Shown here: piece by piece, positions 1 through 6,603 of the stretch
Layout: each line of letters opens with the position of its first letter
Position numbering within the stretch: position 1 is the stretch's first letter
Source of the DNA: an uncultured Eubacteriales bacterium
GTDB taxonomy: Bacteria; Bacillota; Clostridia; Oscillospirales; Acutalibacteraceae
Direction: 5' to 3'
Assembly (NCBI GenBank): GCA_934501135.1
Contig: CAKSUE010000010.1
Span: forward strand, 1 to 10,738
DNA length: 10,738 bases
Notes under the pieces: model-generated
What the model saw: the letters and a program-made list of their open reading frames with translations, nothing else
Told to the model about the DNA's origin: nothing
Databases searched by the model: none
Program-made: the position numbers and the translations under genes

Positions 1-1496
1 CTCTTACGCAACCCCTTTTCAACTCTTATAAGAATAGATGTAAGACCTACAACTAATATTAGATAAATAATTGCTATTGTAAGAAATGGCACAACAGACT
101 CATATGTTTGGCTTCTTATTATATCTCCTGCCTTTGAAAGATCAACAACACCAATAAATCCTGCTACAGAAGTTTCTTTTATTAATGTAATCATCTCATT
201 AGCCAAAGCAGGTAAAATATTTTTTAAAGCTTGAGGAAAAATTATTTTTACATATGTAGTTCGCTGGTTAAGTCCTAGCGACCTTCCGGCTTCTGTTTGT
301 CCTTTATCTACAGACATAATGCCTGCTCTAATAATTTCTGCAACATATGCACCAGAGTTAATTCCAAAAGCTAAAATTGCAGCAAAAGATTTTGAAGTTG
401 GATACGTTGCTAAAATTATATAATACATTATAAACAACTGAACAACTGTAGGGGTTCCTCTAATTACTGTTAAATAAATGTTAGCTAAAATTCCTAACGG
501 TTTGAACTTTTTATTTTCAGCAGATATCACTTTTAAAATTGCAACTATTAAACCTATGGCAATACCAATAATAACTGAAAATATGGTTATTTTAAGTGTC
601 TCTATAAGTCCATTAACTATATATTTATACCTATCTTTTTCAATAAGATTCAAATATATTTGATCTATAAAGCTATCTGAATTACTTTCCTGATTCTCTG
701 TTATAGACTCACTTTGGGTGTCAAGACTTTCATAATACATATACTTTTCTACAATTTCATTTAGCTTTCCTGATTCTTTAAGCCTAGCTATAGTTCCATT
801 AATGGCGTTTAAAAGTTCAGTATTCCCCTTTGTGACAGCTATTCTATATTCTTCATGAGTAAGAATCTGATCTAACTTTTTAACTAAATCACTATTCTTT
901 TCAACAAGTTTATCTGCGGTGAAATTGTCTACAACAACAGCATCAATTTGACCATTAATCATATCAGAAACTGCATCCATACTTTTATTAAATCTTACTA
1001 CCTGCATATTCCCTGTTTGTGTACAATATGTATCTCCAGTAGTTCCTAAATGGACACCCACTTTTTTACCAACTAAATCATCTTTATTAAAAATAGTACT
1101 GTTTTTCATAACTATAATTGATTGAGATACATTAAAATAAGGATCAGAAAAATCAATATTTCTCGCTCTATCTTCGTCATAACTTAAGGCTGCAGCTGAA
1201 AAATCGCTCTTTTTTTCTTTTAACTCAAATATTATTGCATCAAAAGATATATCATTAATATTTAAATTAACCCCTAAATCGGCTGCAATTTCCTCTGAAA
1301 TATCTATATCTATTCCAACTATATCGTTTTCCGATTTAAACTCAAATGGTTCAAATTCTGCATTAGTTGCCATAGTGACATAACCGTTAGATTTAATTGT
1401 TGCAATGGTTTCCTTTTCTTTAGTTGAACAAGCAGACATAGAAAAAGCAAGAACAATTAATAATAAAATGGAAAAATTTTTTAAATAGCTTCTCAT
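1..1496 (-). CDS. Polar amino acid ABC transporter, fused lipoprotein binding domain and permease (partial, C-terminus off the left edge)
   Basis: Imports a polar amino acid such as glutamine, arginine or cystine. One uninterrupted frame of 498 codons carries both the extracellular binding domain and the membrane permease, which are often separate genes. Residues 1-22 are a signal peptide ending in a lipobox (M-S-A-C, Cys23), so the N-terminus should be lipid-anchored. Residues about 31-253 are an SBP_bac_3 domain, with the motifs GYVTMATNAEFEPFEF and VGIDIDISEEIA. A Ser/Glu/Asn-rich linker covers about 255-275. Residues about 290-498 are a HisM/GlnP-type permease, with NGLIETLKIT, RGTPTVVQLF and a cytoplasmic EAA loop (residues 402-421, E-A-G through I-I-F-P). 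The start is ATG with GAGAGGGAGAAT directly upstream. The family's usual end is only a few residues away, so little is missing. The ATPase subunit should lie just beyond position 1. Substrate is not predictable from this sequence; the fold and fusion are clear. Confidence 0.93.
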   Translation of the reverse strand, partial: MRSYLKNFSILLLIVLAFSMSACSTKEKETIATIKSNGYVTMATNAEFEPFEFKSENDIVGIDIDISEEIAADLGVNLNINDISFDAIIFELKEKKSDFSAAALSYDEDRARNIDFSDPYFNVSQSIIVMKNSTIFNKDDLVGKKVGVHLGTTGDTYCTQTGNMQVVRFNKSMDAVSDMINGQIDAVVVDNFTADKLVEKNSDLVKKLDQILTHEEYRIAVTKGNTELLNAINGTIARLKESGKLNEIVEKYMYYESLDTQSESITENQESNSDSFIDQIYLNLIEKDRYKYIVNGLIETLKITIFSVIIGIAIGLIVAILKVISAENKKFKPLGILANIYLTVIRGTPTVVQLFIMYYIILATYPTSKSFAAILAFGINSGAYVAEIIRAGIMSVDKGQTEAGRSLGLNQRTTYVKIIFPQALKNILPALANEMITLIKETSVAGFIGVVDLSKAGDIIRSQTYESVVPFLTIAIIYLILVVGLTSILIRVEKGLRK

Positions 1497-1567
1497 ATTC
1501 TCCCTCTCAAAAAATAGTTAAAATACATAATCCTATACAATATTCTATATAAAATCAAACTAATATT

Positions 1568-1596
1568 ATTATATATTAAAATCAGAAATCATTCAA
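1568..1596 (-). promoter_or_regulatory. Predicted sigma-A promoter for the amino acid transporter
   Basis: Read on the minus strand, a TTGAAT -35 box (1591-1596) is followed by a 17-nt spacer and a perfect TATAAT -10 box (1568-1573). Transcription would begin near 1561, giving a leader of about 65 nt before the ATG ending at 1496. The leader shows no convincing hairpin, T-box or riboswitch. The surroundings are very AT-rich, so chance -10-like matches are common; the correct spacing and position make this the best candidate. Confidence 0.55.
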
Positions 1597-1710
1597 TGGC
1601 AGAGAATAAATTTTGTATATTATATCATTTTATTTTGTAATTACTAATATTCATTCAACAATAAAGCAAATTATCATATATCCTAAAGTGCTACTATGAT
1701 TATATGGTTG

Positions 1711-1739
1711 TTGACTATTATCGCTTATGCGTTTAAAAT
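1711..1739 (+). promoter_or_regulatory. Predicted sigma-A promoter for the binding-fold/PG-binding lipoprotein
   Basis: A TTGACT -35 box (1711-1716), a 17-nt spacer and a TAAAAT -10 box (1734-1739) predict a start near 1746 and a leader of about 43 nt. The gene's ribosome binding site AAAGGGA follows at 1771-1777. The promoter diverges from the minus-strand transporter promoter, and about 110 bp separate the two -35 boxes. I see no strong operator-like palindrome between them. Confidence 0.7.
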
Positions 1740-1788
1740 AGATAAGTATATCAATTTTTGATTAAAATGGAAAGGGATGTGCTTATAA

Positions 1789-3084
1789 ATGCAAAAAAGC
1801 AAAAATTTCGATAATATGCATAAAAGGATAGTTAGTATAATATTAGCATTAACGTTTATATTGACTTTCTTTGGTTGTAAAAAATCAGACTCAGTGCAGG
1901 CTCATGAATATCCTGTTACAATTGCAGATGTTACTATAAAAAAGAGTCCTGAAAAAGTGGTTGCGTTGTCAGATTCATTGGCAGATATAATATTAGCCTT
2001 AGGCCTTGAAACTAAGCTTGTGGCACGCACAGACGAATGTACACAAGAAGAATTATCACCACTTCCATCAATAGGAAGCGCAGAGAATATTAATTTAGAT
2101 AAAATATTATATTATTCACCAGATTTAATATTAATCGACAAAGATCTAGATAGTAATATTTCTGCAAAACTTCAGGAACTAAGCATTCCTGTAATATATT
2201 TAAAACCGGCTACAGGACGTGATTCTTTTATAGCTTTATATAAAAACTTGGGATCTATTCTTGCAGGAGCTCAAACAGGAAATAAACTTGGCGAAGATAC
2301 AGCTAATCATATTCTTATGACTCTTGACGATATAAATAGAGTTATTCCTCAAAAATCAACTGTTACAACCGCATGCTATTTTTTTGATAGTAATAAAAAA
2401 ATAGCCACAGGAGATACCTTCGCTTCTATGTTAATTGAGATTTCAGGTGCTACAAATATAGCAAAAAGTTCCACAGGTTTTACTATAGATACTAATATTT
2501 TAAAAATATCAAATCCTAGTTTTATATTTTGTGCTGAAAACGCAAAAAATGATTTATTAGCAGATAGCACTATTTCAACTTTAAATGCTTCAAAAAATGG
2601 TAATGTGTATGAGATGAATGAGCATTTAATGACAAGACAAGGACATACAGTTGTTGATGCAGCTATATTTATGGCTGGTAAAATGTATCCTGAACTAGCA
2701 TCATCTAACTCATCAAAACTAACCAATGATGAAAATGACTCTGATCAAAAAAATAACACTCAGGTTGAACCAGATTCAACAGAATCTAATGTAGAAGAAC
2801 CTCAAAATGATCAACAGCAGGAATCAATTGAAACAAATAAAATTGTCCATATTTCCGATGGTGAAGTTAGTGATAATGTTTTAAAAGTAGAAACTCGACT
2901 AGACGAATTAGATTTCATGCCATCTAAACCCAACAATGTTTTCGATGAATATACAGTACGAGCAATAACCGATTTTCAGTATATAAATGGTTTAGAGGCA
3001 ACTGGCGAAGCAAATGAAAAAACGCTAGATCTTCTATTCTCTGATAATGCTATCCCAAGAGGAGAGCCATCTCGAATCAAGTAA
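1789..3084 (+). CDS. Lipoprotein with BtuF/FecB-like binding domain and C-terminal peptidoglycan-binding domain
   Basis: Residues 1-29 look like a lipoprotein signal: a KR-containing n-region, a hydrophobic core and F-F-G-C with Cys30, a loose lipobox. Residues about 40-302 resemble the helical-backbone binding proteins for vitamin B12, iron-siderophore or haem (VTIKKSPEKVVALSDSLADI, then SIGSAENINLDKILYYSPDLILID). Residues about 303-350 are an acidic Asn/Gln/Ser/Glu-rich linker. Residues about 355-421 match the PG_binding_1 three-helix pattern (VETRLDELDFM, YTVRAITDFQYINGLEATGEA, then TLDLLF). The protein probably sits on the outer membrane face and touches the wall. The ATG at 1789 is preceded by AAAGGGA; a later in-frame ATG at 1816 would give a more typical signal peptide but has no good ribosome binding site. 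No permease or ATPase gene adjoins it, and the next genes make cell wall. A classical uptake role is therefore uncertain; it could instead be a wall-associated sensor or scaffold. Ligand unknown. Confidence 0.85.
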   Translation: MQKSKNFDNMHKRIVSIILALTFILTFFGCKKSDSVQAHEYPVTIADVTIKKSPEKVVALSDSLADIILALGLETKLVARTDECTQEELSPLPSIGSAENINLDKILYYSPDLILIDKDLDSNISAKLQELSIPVIYLKPATGRDSFIALYKNLGSILAGAQTGNKLGEDTANHILMTLDDINRVIPQKSTVTTACYFFDSNKKIATGDTFASMLIEISGATNIAKSSTGFTIDTNILKISNPSFIFCAENAKNDLLADSTISTLNASKNGNVYEMNEHLMTRQGHTVVDAAIFMAGKMYPELASSNSSKLTNDENDSDQKNNTQVEPDSTESNVEEPQNDQQQESIETNKIVHISDGEVSDNVLKVETRLDELDFMPSKPNNVFDEYTVRAITDFQYINGLEATGEANEKTLDLLFSDNAIPRGEPSRIK

Positions 3085-3115
3085 TTTCGCCTGTTTTTGA
3101 TATATTCACCACTTG

Positions 3116-3144
3116 TTGACTTTTCCGCTGCAGTGTTGTATAAT
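3116..3144 (+). promoter_or_regulatory. Near-consensus sigma-A promoter for the FHA-SEDS/PBP operon
   Basis: TTGACT (3116-3121), a spacer of exactly 17 nt and a perfect TATAAT (3139-3144) form the strongest promoter sequence in the window. Transcription should start near 3151, about 39 nt before the TTG start at 3190. No terminator is visible between the previous gene's stop at 3084 and this promoter, so some read-through from upstream is possible. The promoter also rules out any translation start upstream of about 3151 for its own transcript. Confidence 0.85.
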
Positions 3145-3174
3145 TCATTCACCAAAAGTGTAAATTTAATAATT

Positions 3175-3181
3175 AAGGGAG
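3175..3181 (+). promoter_or_regulatory. Ribosome binding site that fixes the SEDS gene start at TTG 3190
   Basis: AAGGGAG lies 8 nt upstream of the in-frame TTG at 3190-3192. The other in-frame TTG, at 3097, lies upstream of the promoter, and I see no comparable Shine-Dalgarno sequence before it. The 3190 start also puts a hydrophobic membrane segment close to the N-terminus. Confidence 0.8.
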
Positions 3182-3189
3182 AAAATATT

Positions 3190-4875
3190 TTGTTACAATC
3201 ATTACTTACAACAGGATTATCTTCACTACTATTTATTATAAAAGTTATATTACCTCTATTAGGGCTTGTAATTGTGCTAAAATGCTTCTTATCTATGAAT
3301 AAAAATATAAGAGAAGAAAAACCTTTGATAACACTGTTAAATTCAATTACAGGCGACTATATCCCTGTATTATATTGGGAAAATTCTATAGGAAGAAGTA
3401 AAAACTCCGATATTGTTCTTGCAGATCCAACTGTGTCTCGTGACCATGCAGTCTTAATGAGACGTGATGAAGGCTGGATTGTAACAGATACAGATTCTAG
3501 ATCTGGAGTATTTGTAAATGGTAAAAAAATTAAATCTAAAAAACAAGTATATATCGACGATATTATAACTGTTGGATCTACATCTCTTGTACTAAAAAGG
3601 CATAGTGACTATATAAAAAAGACCGGTCTTTGGGATGTAAAATATGAATATAAAAAGAAATTCGCTACCTCATCTGTTGGACTAATGTTTTTATTAACAA
3701 TCTTTCAGATATTATGTGCATTTGAATTATGTTTCTCAGAAAATGCATTTAACTTTGAACCACTAATACCATTTGCTATTCTAAATATATTGTCATGGAC
3801 ATTTTTAGCTTTTTCAAGAGGTATATTTAAACGGATTACTTTTGAGCTTGAAACATTAGGGTTACTCTTTACAAGCATAGGCATTGCCCTTATATGCAGT
3901 TATGACGTTGAAAGTACTTACATGCAACTTGCCAGTTTATTTTTAGGCATGGTACTGTTCTTAATAATAATATGGCTAATTGAAGATCCAGACAAAATTA
4001 TGGATTGGCGTTTATTTGTAATGATCGGAGCTGTTCTGCTACTCATTGTAAATTTGATATTTGGAACTACTAAATTTGGTTCTCAAAACTGGATAGTTAT
4101 AGGTCCGGTTTCAATACAACCGTCTGAATTCGTAAAAGTTGCATTTATTTTTGTTGGTGCGTCTACTTTAGACAGATTGCAAACTGCAAAAAACTTAACT
4201 GAGTTTATTATCTTTTCAGGTTTATGTATAGGTGCACTGTTCCTAATGAATGATTTTGGAACTGCATTAATATTTTTCGTAACATTCTTGATAGTAGCAT
4301 TTATGCGTTCAGGTGATATAAGAACAATAATTTTAATCATCGTTGCAGCTATTTTAGGCGTATTTATGATATTAAAATTCAAACCTTACGTTGCAGACCG
4401 TTTTGCATCATGGGGACATGTTTGGGACTATATGTACTCATCAGGCGGATATCAGCAAACACGCGTTTTAACATATTCTGCAAGCGGAGGACTCTTCGGT
4501 TTGGGATTAGGACGTGGTGAACTTAAATATATAGGAGCTGCACCAAGCGATTTAATATTTGGAATGATATGTGAAGAAATGGGACTAATAATAGCAATAA
4601 TTGCTGTTGTTTCAATAGCATGTCTAACATTATATGCAAGGAAAGCAAGTTCGAAAAGCCGTTCGACATTTTATTATATATCCGCATGTTCTGCCGCTGG
4701 TTTATTAATATTTCAGACTTGCCTTAACATATTTGGAGCAACTGATGTATTGCCTTTAACCGGAGTTACTCTTCCATTTATAAGCCTTGGTGGTTCAAGT
4801 ATGATCTCTGTTTGGGGATTATTGGCATTCATTAAGGCTGCAGATGAAAGAACTTATGCAGCAAGGAAAATGTAG
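3190..4875 (+). CDS. FHA domain-containing SEDS glycosyltransferase (FtsW/RodA/SpoVE family)
   Basis: Polymerises lipid II into glycan strands together with a class B PBP, here the next gene. With the TTG 3190 start the protein has 561 residues. A first membrane segment spans about 10-32. A cytoplasmic FHA domain follows at about 47-137, with the phosphothreonine-binding residues visible: Gly68-Arg69, Ser83-Arg-Asp-His86 and Asn110-Gly111. The SEDS membrane domain runs from about 164 to the end with roughly ten helices. It has QPSEFVKVAF (about 310-319), NDFGTALIF (about 354-362), GGLFGLGLGRGE (about 433-444), SDLIFGMICEE (about 453-463) and TGVTLPFISLGGSSM (about 524-538). Asp454 lies where the family's essential aspartate (the TDFIF motif) is expected. 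FtsW, RodA and SpoVE cannot be told apart here. The FHA domain suggests control by a Ser/Thr kinase, which is not in the window. The PBP gene begins 49 bp downstream without a terminator, so the two are co-transcribed. Confidence 0.92.
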   Translation: MLQSLLTTGLSSLLFIIKVILPLLGLVIVLKCFLSMNKNIREEKPLITLLNSITGDYIPVLYWENSIGRSKNSDIVLADPTVSRDHAVLMRRDEGWIVTDTDSRSGVFVNGKKIKSKKQVYIDDIITVGSTSLVLKRHSDYIKKTGLWDVKYEYKKKFATSSVGLMFLLTIFQILCAFELCFSENAFNFEPLIPFAILNILSWTFLAFSRGIFKRITFELETLGLLFTSIGIALICSYDVESTYMQLASLFLGMVLFLIIIWLIEDPDKIMDWRLFVMIGAVLLLIVNLIFGTTKFGSQNWIVIGPVSIQPSEFVKVAFIFVGASTLDRLQTAKNLTEFIIFSGLCIGALFLMNDFGTALIFFVTFLIVAFMRSGDIRTIILIIVAAILGVFMILKFKPYVADRFASWGHVWDYMYSSGGYQQTRVLTYSASGGLFGLGLGRGELKYIGAAPSDLIFGMICEEMGLIIAIIAVVSIACLTLYARKASSKSRSTFYYISACSAAGLLIFQTCLNIFGATDVLPLTGVTLPFISLGGSSMISVWGLLAFIKAADERTYAARKM

Positions 4876-4924
4876 TAATATTCGTGTAGCTACTTTTAAT
4901 CTTAGAAAAGGAGCATGATGATTA

Positions 4925-6313
4925 ATGAAAAAAACTCGTAGACGCTCTTTAGTAATATACATCTTATCTATTGGATTCTTTGTAGGGTTGGGCTTATTCG
5001 TATTTCGCTTTGTAACAAATGCAGAAACTTGGGTTATGAAACCAATTAATGAGCATCTTGCCGGAGATGAACTTAATCAATCCGGTTCTATATATGATAC
5101 TAATGGAGTAGTTCTGGCACAAAGTAAAAATCAGAAAAGAGTATACAACGACGATGAAAATATAAGGAAAGCAATGCTTCATATTGTTGGGGACGATAGC
5201 CCCAATATATCAACTTCAATACAACATGTATATAAATCTGAACTTTTCGGTTATAATCTCGTTTTAGGATTATCAGCACCAAAAAAACTTAGAACTTCAA
5301 AAGATATTAATCTTACATTAGACAGTAACCTCTGTAAGCTCGCATATCAAAAACTTGGTAATAGAAAAGGAACTGTTGGTGTTTATAATTATAAAACTGG
5401 TGACATATTATGCATTGTAAGTACTCCTACGTATGACCCAGAAAACATGCCAGATATCAGCACAGACACAACAGGCAAATATGATGGTGTATATTTAAAC
5501 AGATTTTTATCTGGCGCACTTACGCCAGGGTCAACATTTAAAATTGTAACTTCTACAGCAGCAATAGAAAATCTACCAGATATTTATGATGATACTTTCA
5601 GTTGCAAACAAACCGAAACAGTTTCGGGTGAAAAAATAACCTGTATTGGATATCATGGAAATATTGGCATTAAGAGAGCTTTTGAAGTGTCTTGCAATAT
5701 TACATTTGCTGATATTGCAATAGAATTAGGCGCTAATAGAATGACTTCTTGTGCAAATAAAATGGGATTTAATAAAAATTTATCAATTGATGGAATAACT
5801 TTAGAAAAAAGTGTTTATGATGTAACAGGCGCCACAGAAGCTTCGATTGGATGGTCTGGTGTGGGACAGTATAATGACCTTGTCAACCCAGCACACATGA
5901 TGATTATTAATGGAGCAATTGCAAATGGTGGCACACCTATTCAGCCACACATAATAAAATATATGACATCTAGTCTTGGTATAAAATCTCATGTCGCTAC
6001 AGCTACAAAAGGAACGGAAATGATGAGTTCAAGCACAGCACAAGATGTATCGGATCTCATGCGCAATGCTGTTAAAAACAATTATGGAAGTTCCATGTTT
6101 GGTAACTTAGAAGTATGCGCAAAAACCGGTACCGCAGAAGTATCAAATGATAAATCTAAAGATCCCCATGCATGGATGGTTGGATTTTCTAGAGATACAG
6201 ACTGCCCCTTGGCATTTGTAGTTGTGGTTGAAAATGGTGGATCAGGAATACAGGTAGCAGGATCTATTGCAGCATCAATAATGAACGAAGCACAAAATAT
6301 TCTTCGCTCTTAA
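4925..6313 (+). CDS. Class B penicillin-binding protein (peptidoglycan transpeptidase)
   Basis: Cross-links peptidoglycan, acting as the partner of the SEDS polymerase encoded just upstream. The 462-residue protein has a basic N-terminus (KKTRRR) and one membrane anchor at about 9-30, with the rest outside the cell. The short N-terminal region includes the SGSIYDTNGVVLAQ motif (about 53-66). The transpeptidase domain covers about 145-460 with all three catalytic motifs: Ser203-Thr-Phe-Lys206 (nucleophile), Ser256-Cys-Asn258 and Lys400-Thr-Gly402. There are no PASTA domains. At 462 residues it is smaller than typical FtsI or PBP2 and resembles PbpA of actinobacteria in size and in its place next to a SEDS gene. 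The start is ATG 4925 with AAAGGAG at 4907-4913; ATG 4918 is in another frame and stops after seven codons. The 3' end is followed closely by a terminator. Division versus elongation versus sporulation role is undetermined. Confidence 0.93.
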   Translation: MKKTRRRSLVIYILSIGFFVGLGLFVFRFVTNAETWVMKPINEHLAGDELNQSGSIYDTNGVVLAQSKNQKRVYNDDENIRKAMLHIVGDDSPNISTSIQHVYKSELFGYNLVLGLSAPKKLRTSKDINLTLDSNLCKLAYQKLGNRKGTVGVYNYKTGDILCIVSTPTYDPENMPDISTDTTGKYDGVYLNRFLSGALTPGSTFKIVTSTAAIENLPDIYDDTFSCKQTETVSGEKITCIGYHGNIGIKRAFEVSCNITFADIAIELGANRMTSCANKMGFNKNLSIDGITLEKSVYDVTGATEASIGWSGVGQYNDLVNPAHMMIINGAIANGGTPIQPHIIKYMTSSLGIKSHVATATKGTEMMSSSTAQDVSDLMRNAVKNNYGSSMFGNLEVCAKTGTAEVSNDKSKDPHAWMVGFSRDTDCPLAFVVVVENGGSGIQVAGSIAASIMNEAQNILRS

Positions 6314-6342
6314 ATATGAAAAATATTTGATAATATTAACTT

Positions 6343-6376
6343 AAGCATGGCAATAATATAGTTGTCATGCTTTTTT
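6343..6376 (+). terminator. Rho-independent terminator of the SEDS/PBP operon
   Basis: AAGCATGGCAA (6343-6353) pairs with TTGTCATGCTT (6362-6372) over 11 bp with one G-U wobble and an 8-nt loop. The run of six T at 6371-6376 overlaps the stem end. It lies 29 nt after the PBP stop codon and separates the wall genes from the heat-shock operon. Confidence 0.9.
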
Positions 6377-6431
6377 GCCAATTTATAATTAAAATTTGCG
6401 AAATATTATAATCATATAATTTCTAAATTGC

Positions 6432-6460
6432 TTGACAAATCAATAAATAGGTGATAAATT
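6432..6460 (+). promoter_or_regulatory. Predicted sigma-A promoter of the hrcA-grpE-dnaK-dnaJ operon
   Basis: A perfect TTGACA -35 box (6432-6437) is followed by 17 nt and TAAATT (6455-6460), a 4-of-6 match to the -10 consensus. Transcription would start near 6467, a few bases upstream of the CIRCE operator. That is the usual layout for HrcA-repressed class I heat-shock operons. The -10 assignment is less certain than the -35, because the stretch 6453-6468 contains several overlapping AT-rich hexamers. Confidence 0.7.
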
Positions 6461-6470
6461 AATATATAGA

Positions 6471-6497
6471 TTAGCACTCACAAGCTAAGAGTGCTAA
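6471..6497 (+). promoter_or_regulatory. CIRCE operator, HrcA binding site
   Basis: The inverted repeat TTAGCACTC - N9 - GAGTGCTAA matches the CIRCE consensus in both arms with no mismatch and the standard 9-nt spacing. It sits just after the predicted transcription start, so HrcA binding should block the promoter, and the repeat also becomes part of the 5' leader of the mRNA. The repressor is encoded immediately downstream, giving negative autoregulation. Confidence 0.97.
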
Positions 6498-6516
6498 TAT
6501 AATTTAGGGGTGACTA

Positions 6517-6561
6517 ATGAGCACTAAAATATTATCAAACCTCTATATTAAATACCTTTAA
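6517..6561 (+). CDS. Possible 14-codon leader ORF upstream of hrcA
   Basis: ATG at 6517 opens a frame for MSTKILSNLYIKYL and stops at TAA 6559-6561. It is preceded by GGGGTGA (6507-6513), which can pair with the 16S anti-Shine-Dalgarno sequence at a suitable distance of about 6 nt from the core. It lies between CIRCE and hrcA, and its stop is 42 nt before the hrcA start. The peptide has no recognisable motif and no run of one regulatory amino acid. Translation here could affect hrcA expression, or the ORF could be an accident of the leader. Only the start context supports it. Confidence 0.3.
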   Translation: MSTKILSNLYIKYL

Positions 6562-6603
6562 TTGGATCACCTTATTAAATAATATAATAAAAGAGGTAAT
6601 TAT

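Noticed and set aside
478..663. 61-residue plus-strand ORF inside the transporter region
   Set aside because: It lies antisense to the intact transporter frame, has no ribosome binding site or recognisable motif, and is best explained as a shadow.
1497..1788. Riboswitch, T-box or operator in the divergent intergenic region
   Set aside because: Apart from the two promoters I see no conserved riboswitch or T-box motif, no long stem and no clear palindrome.
2376..2726. 116-residue minus-strand ORF
   Set aside because: Antisense shadow of the binding-fold lipoprotein gene; low-complexity hydrophobic translation without a start signal.
3085..3115. Terminator after the binding-fold lipoprotein gene
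   Set aside because: The short CTGTTTTTGATAT stretch has a T-run but no hairpin before it.
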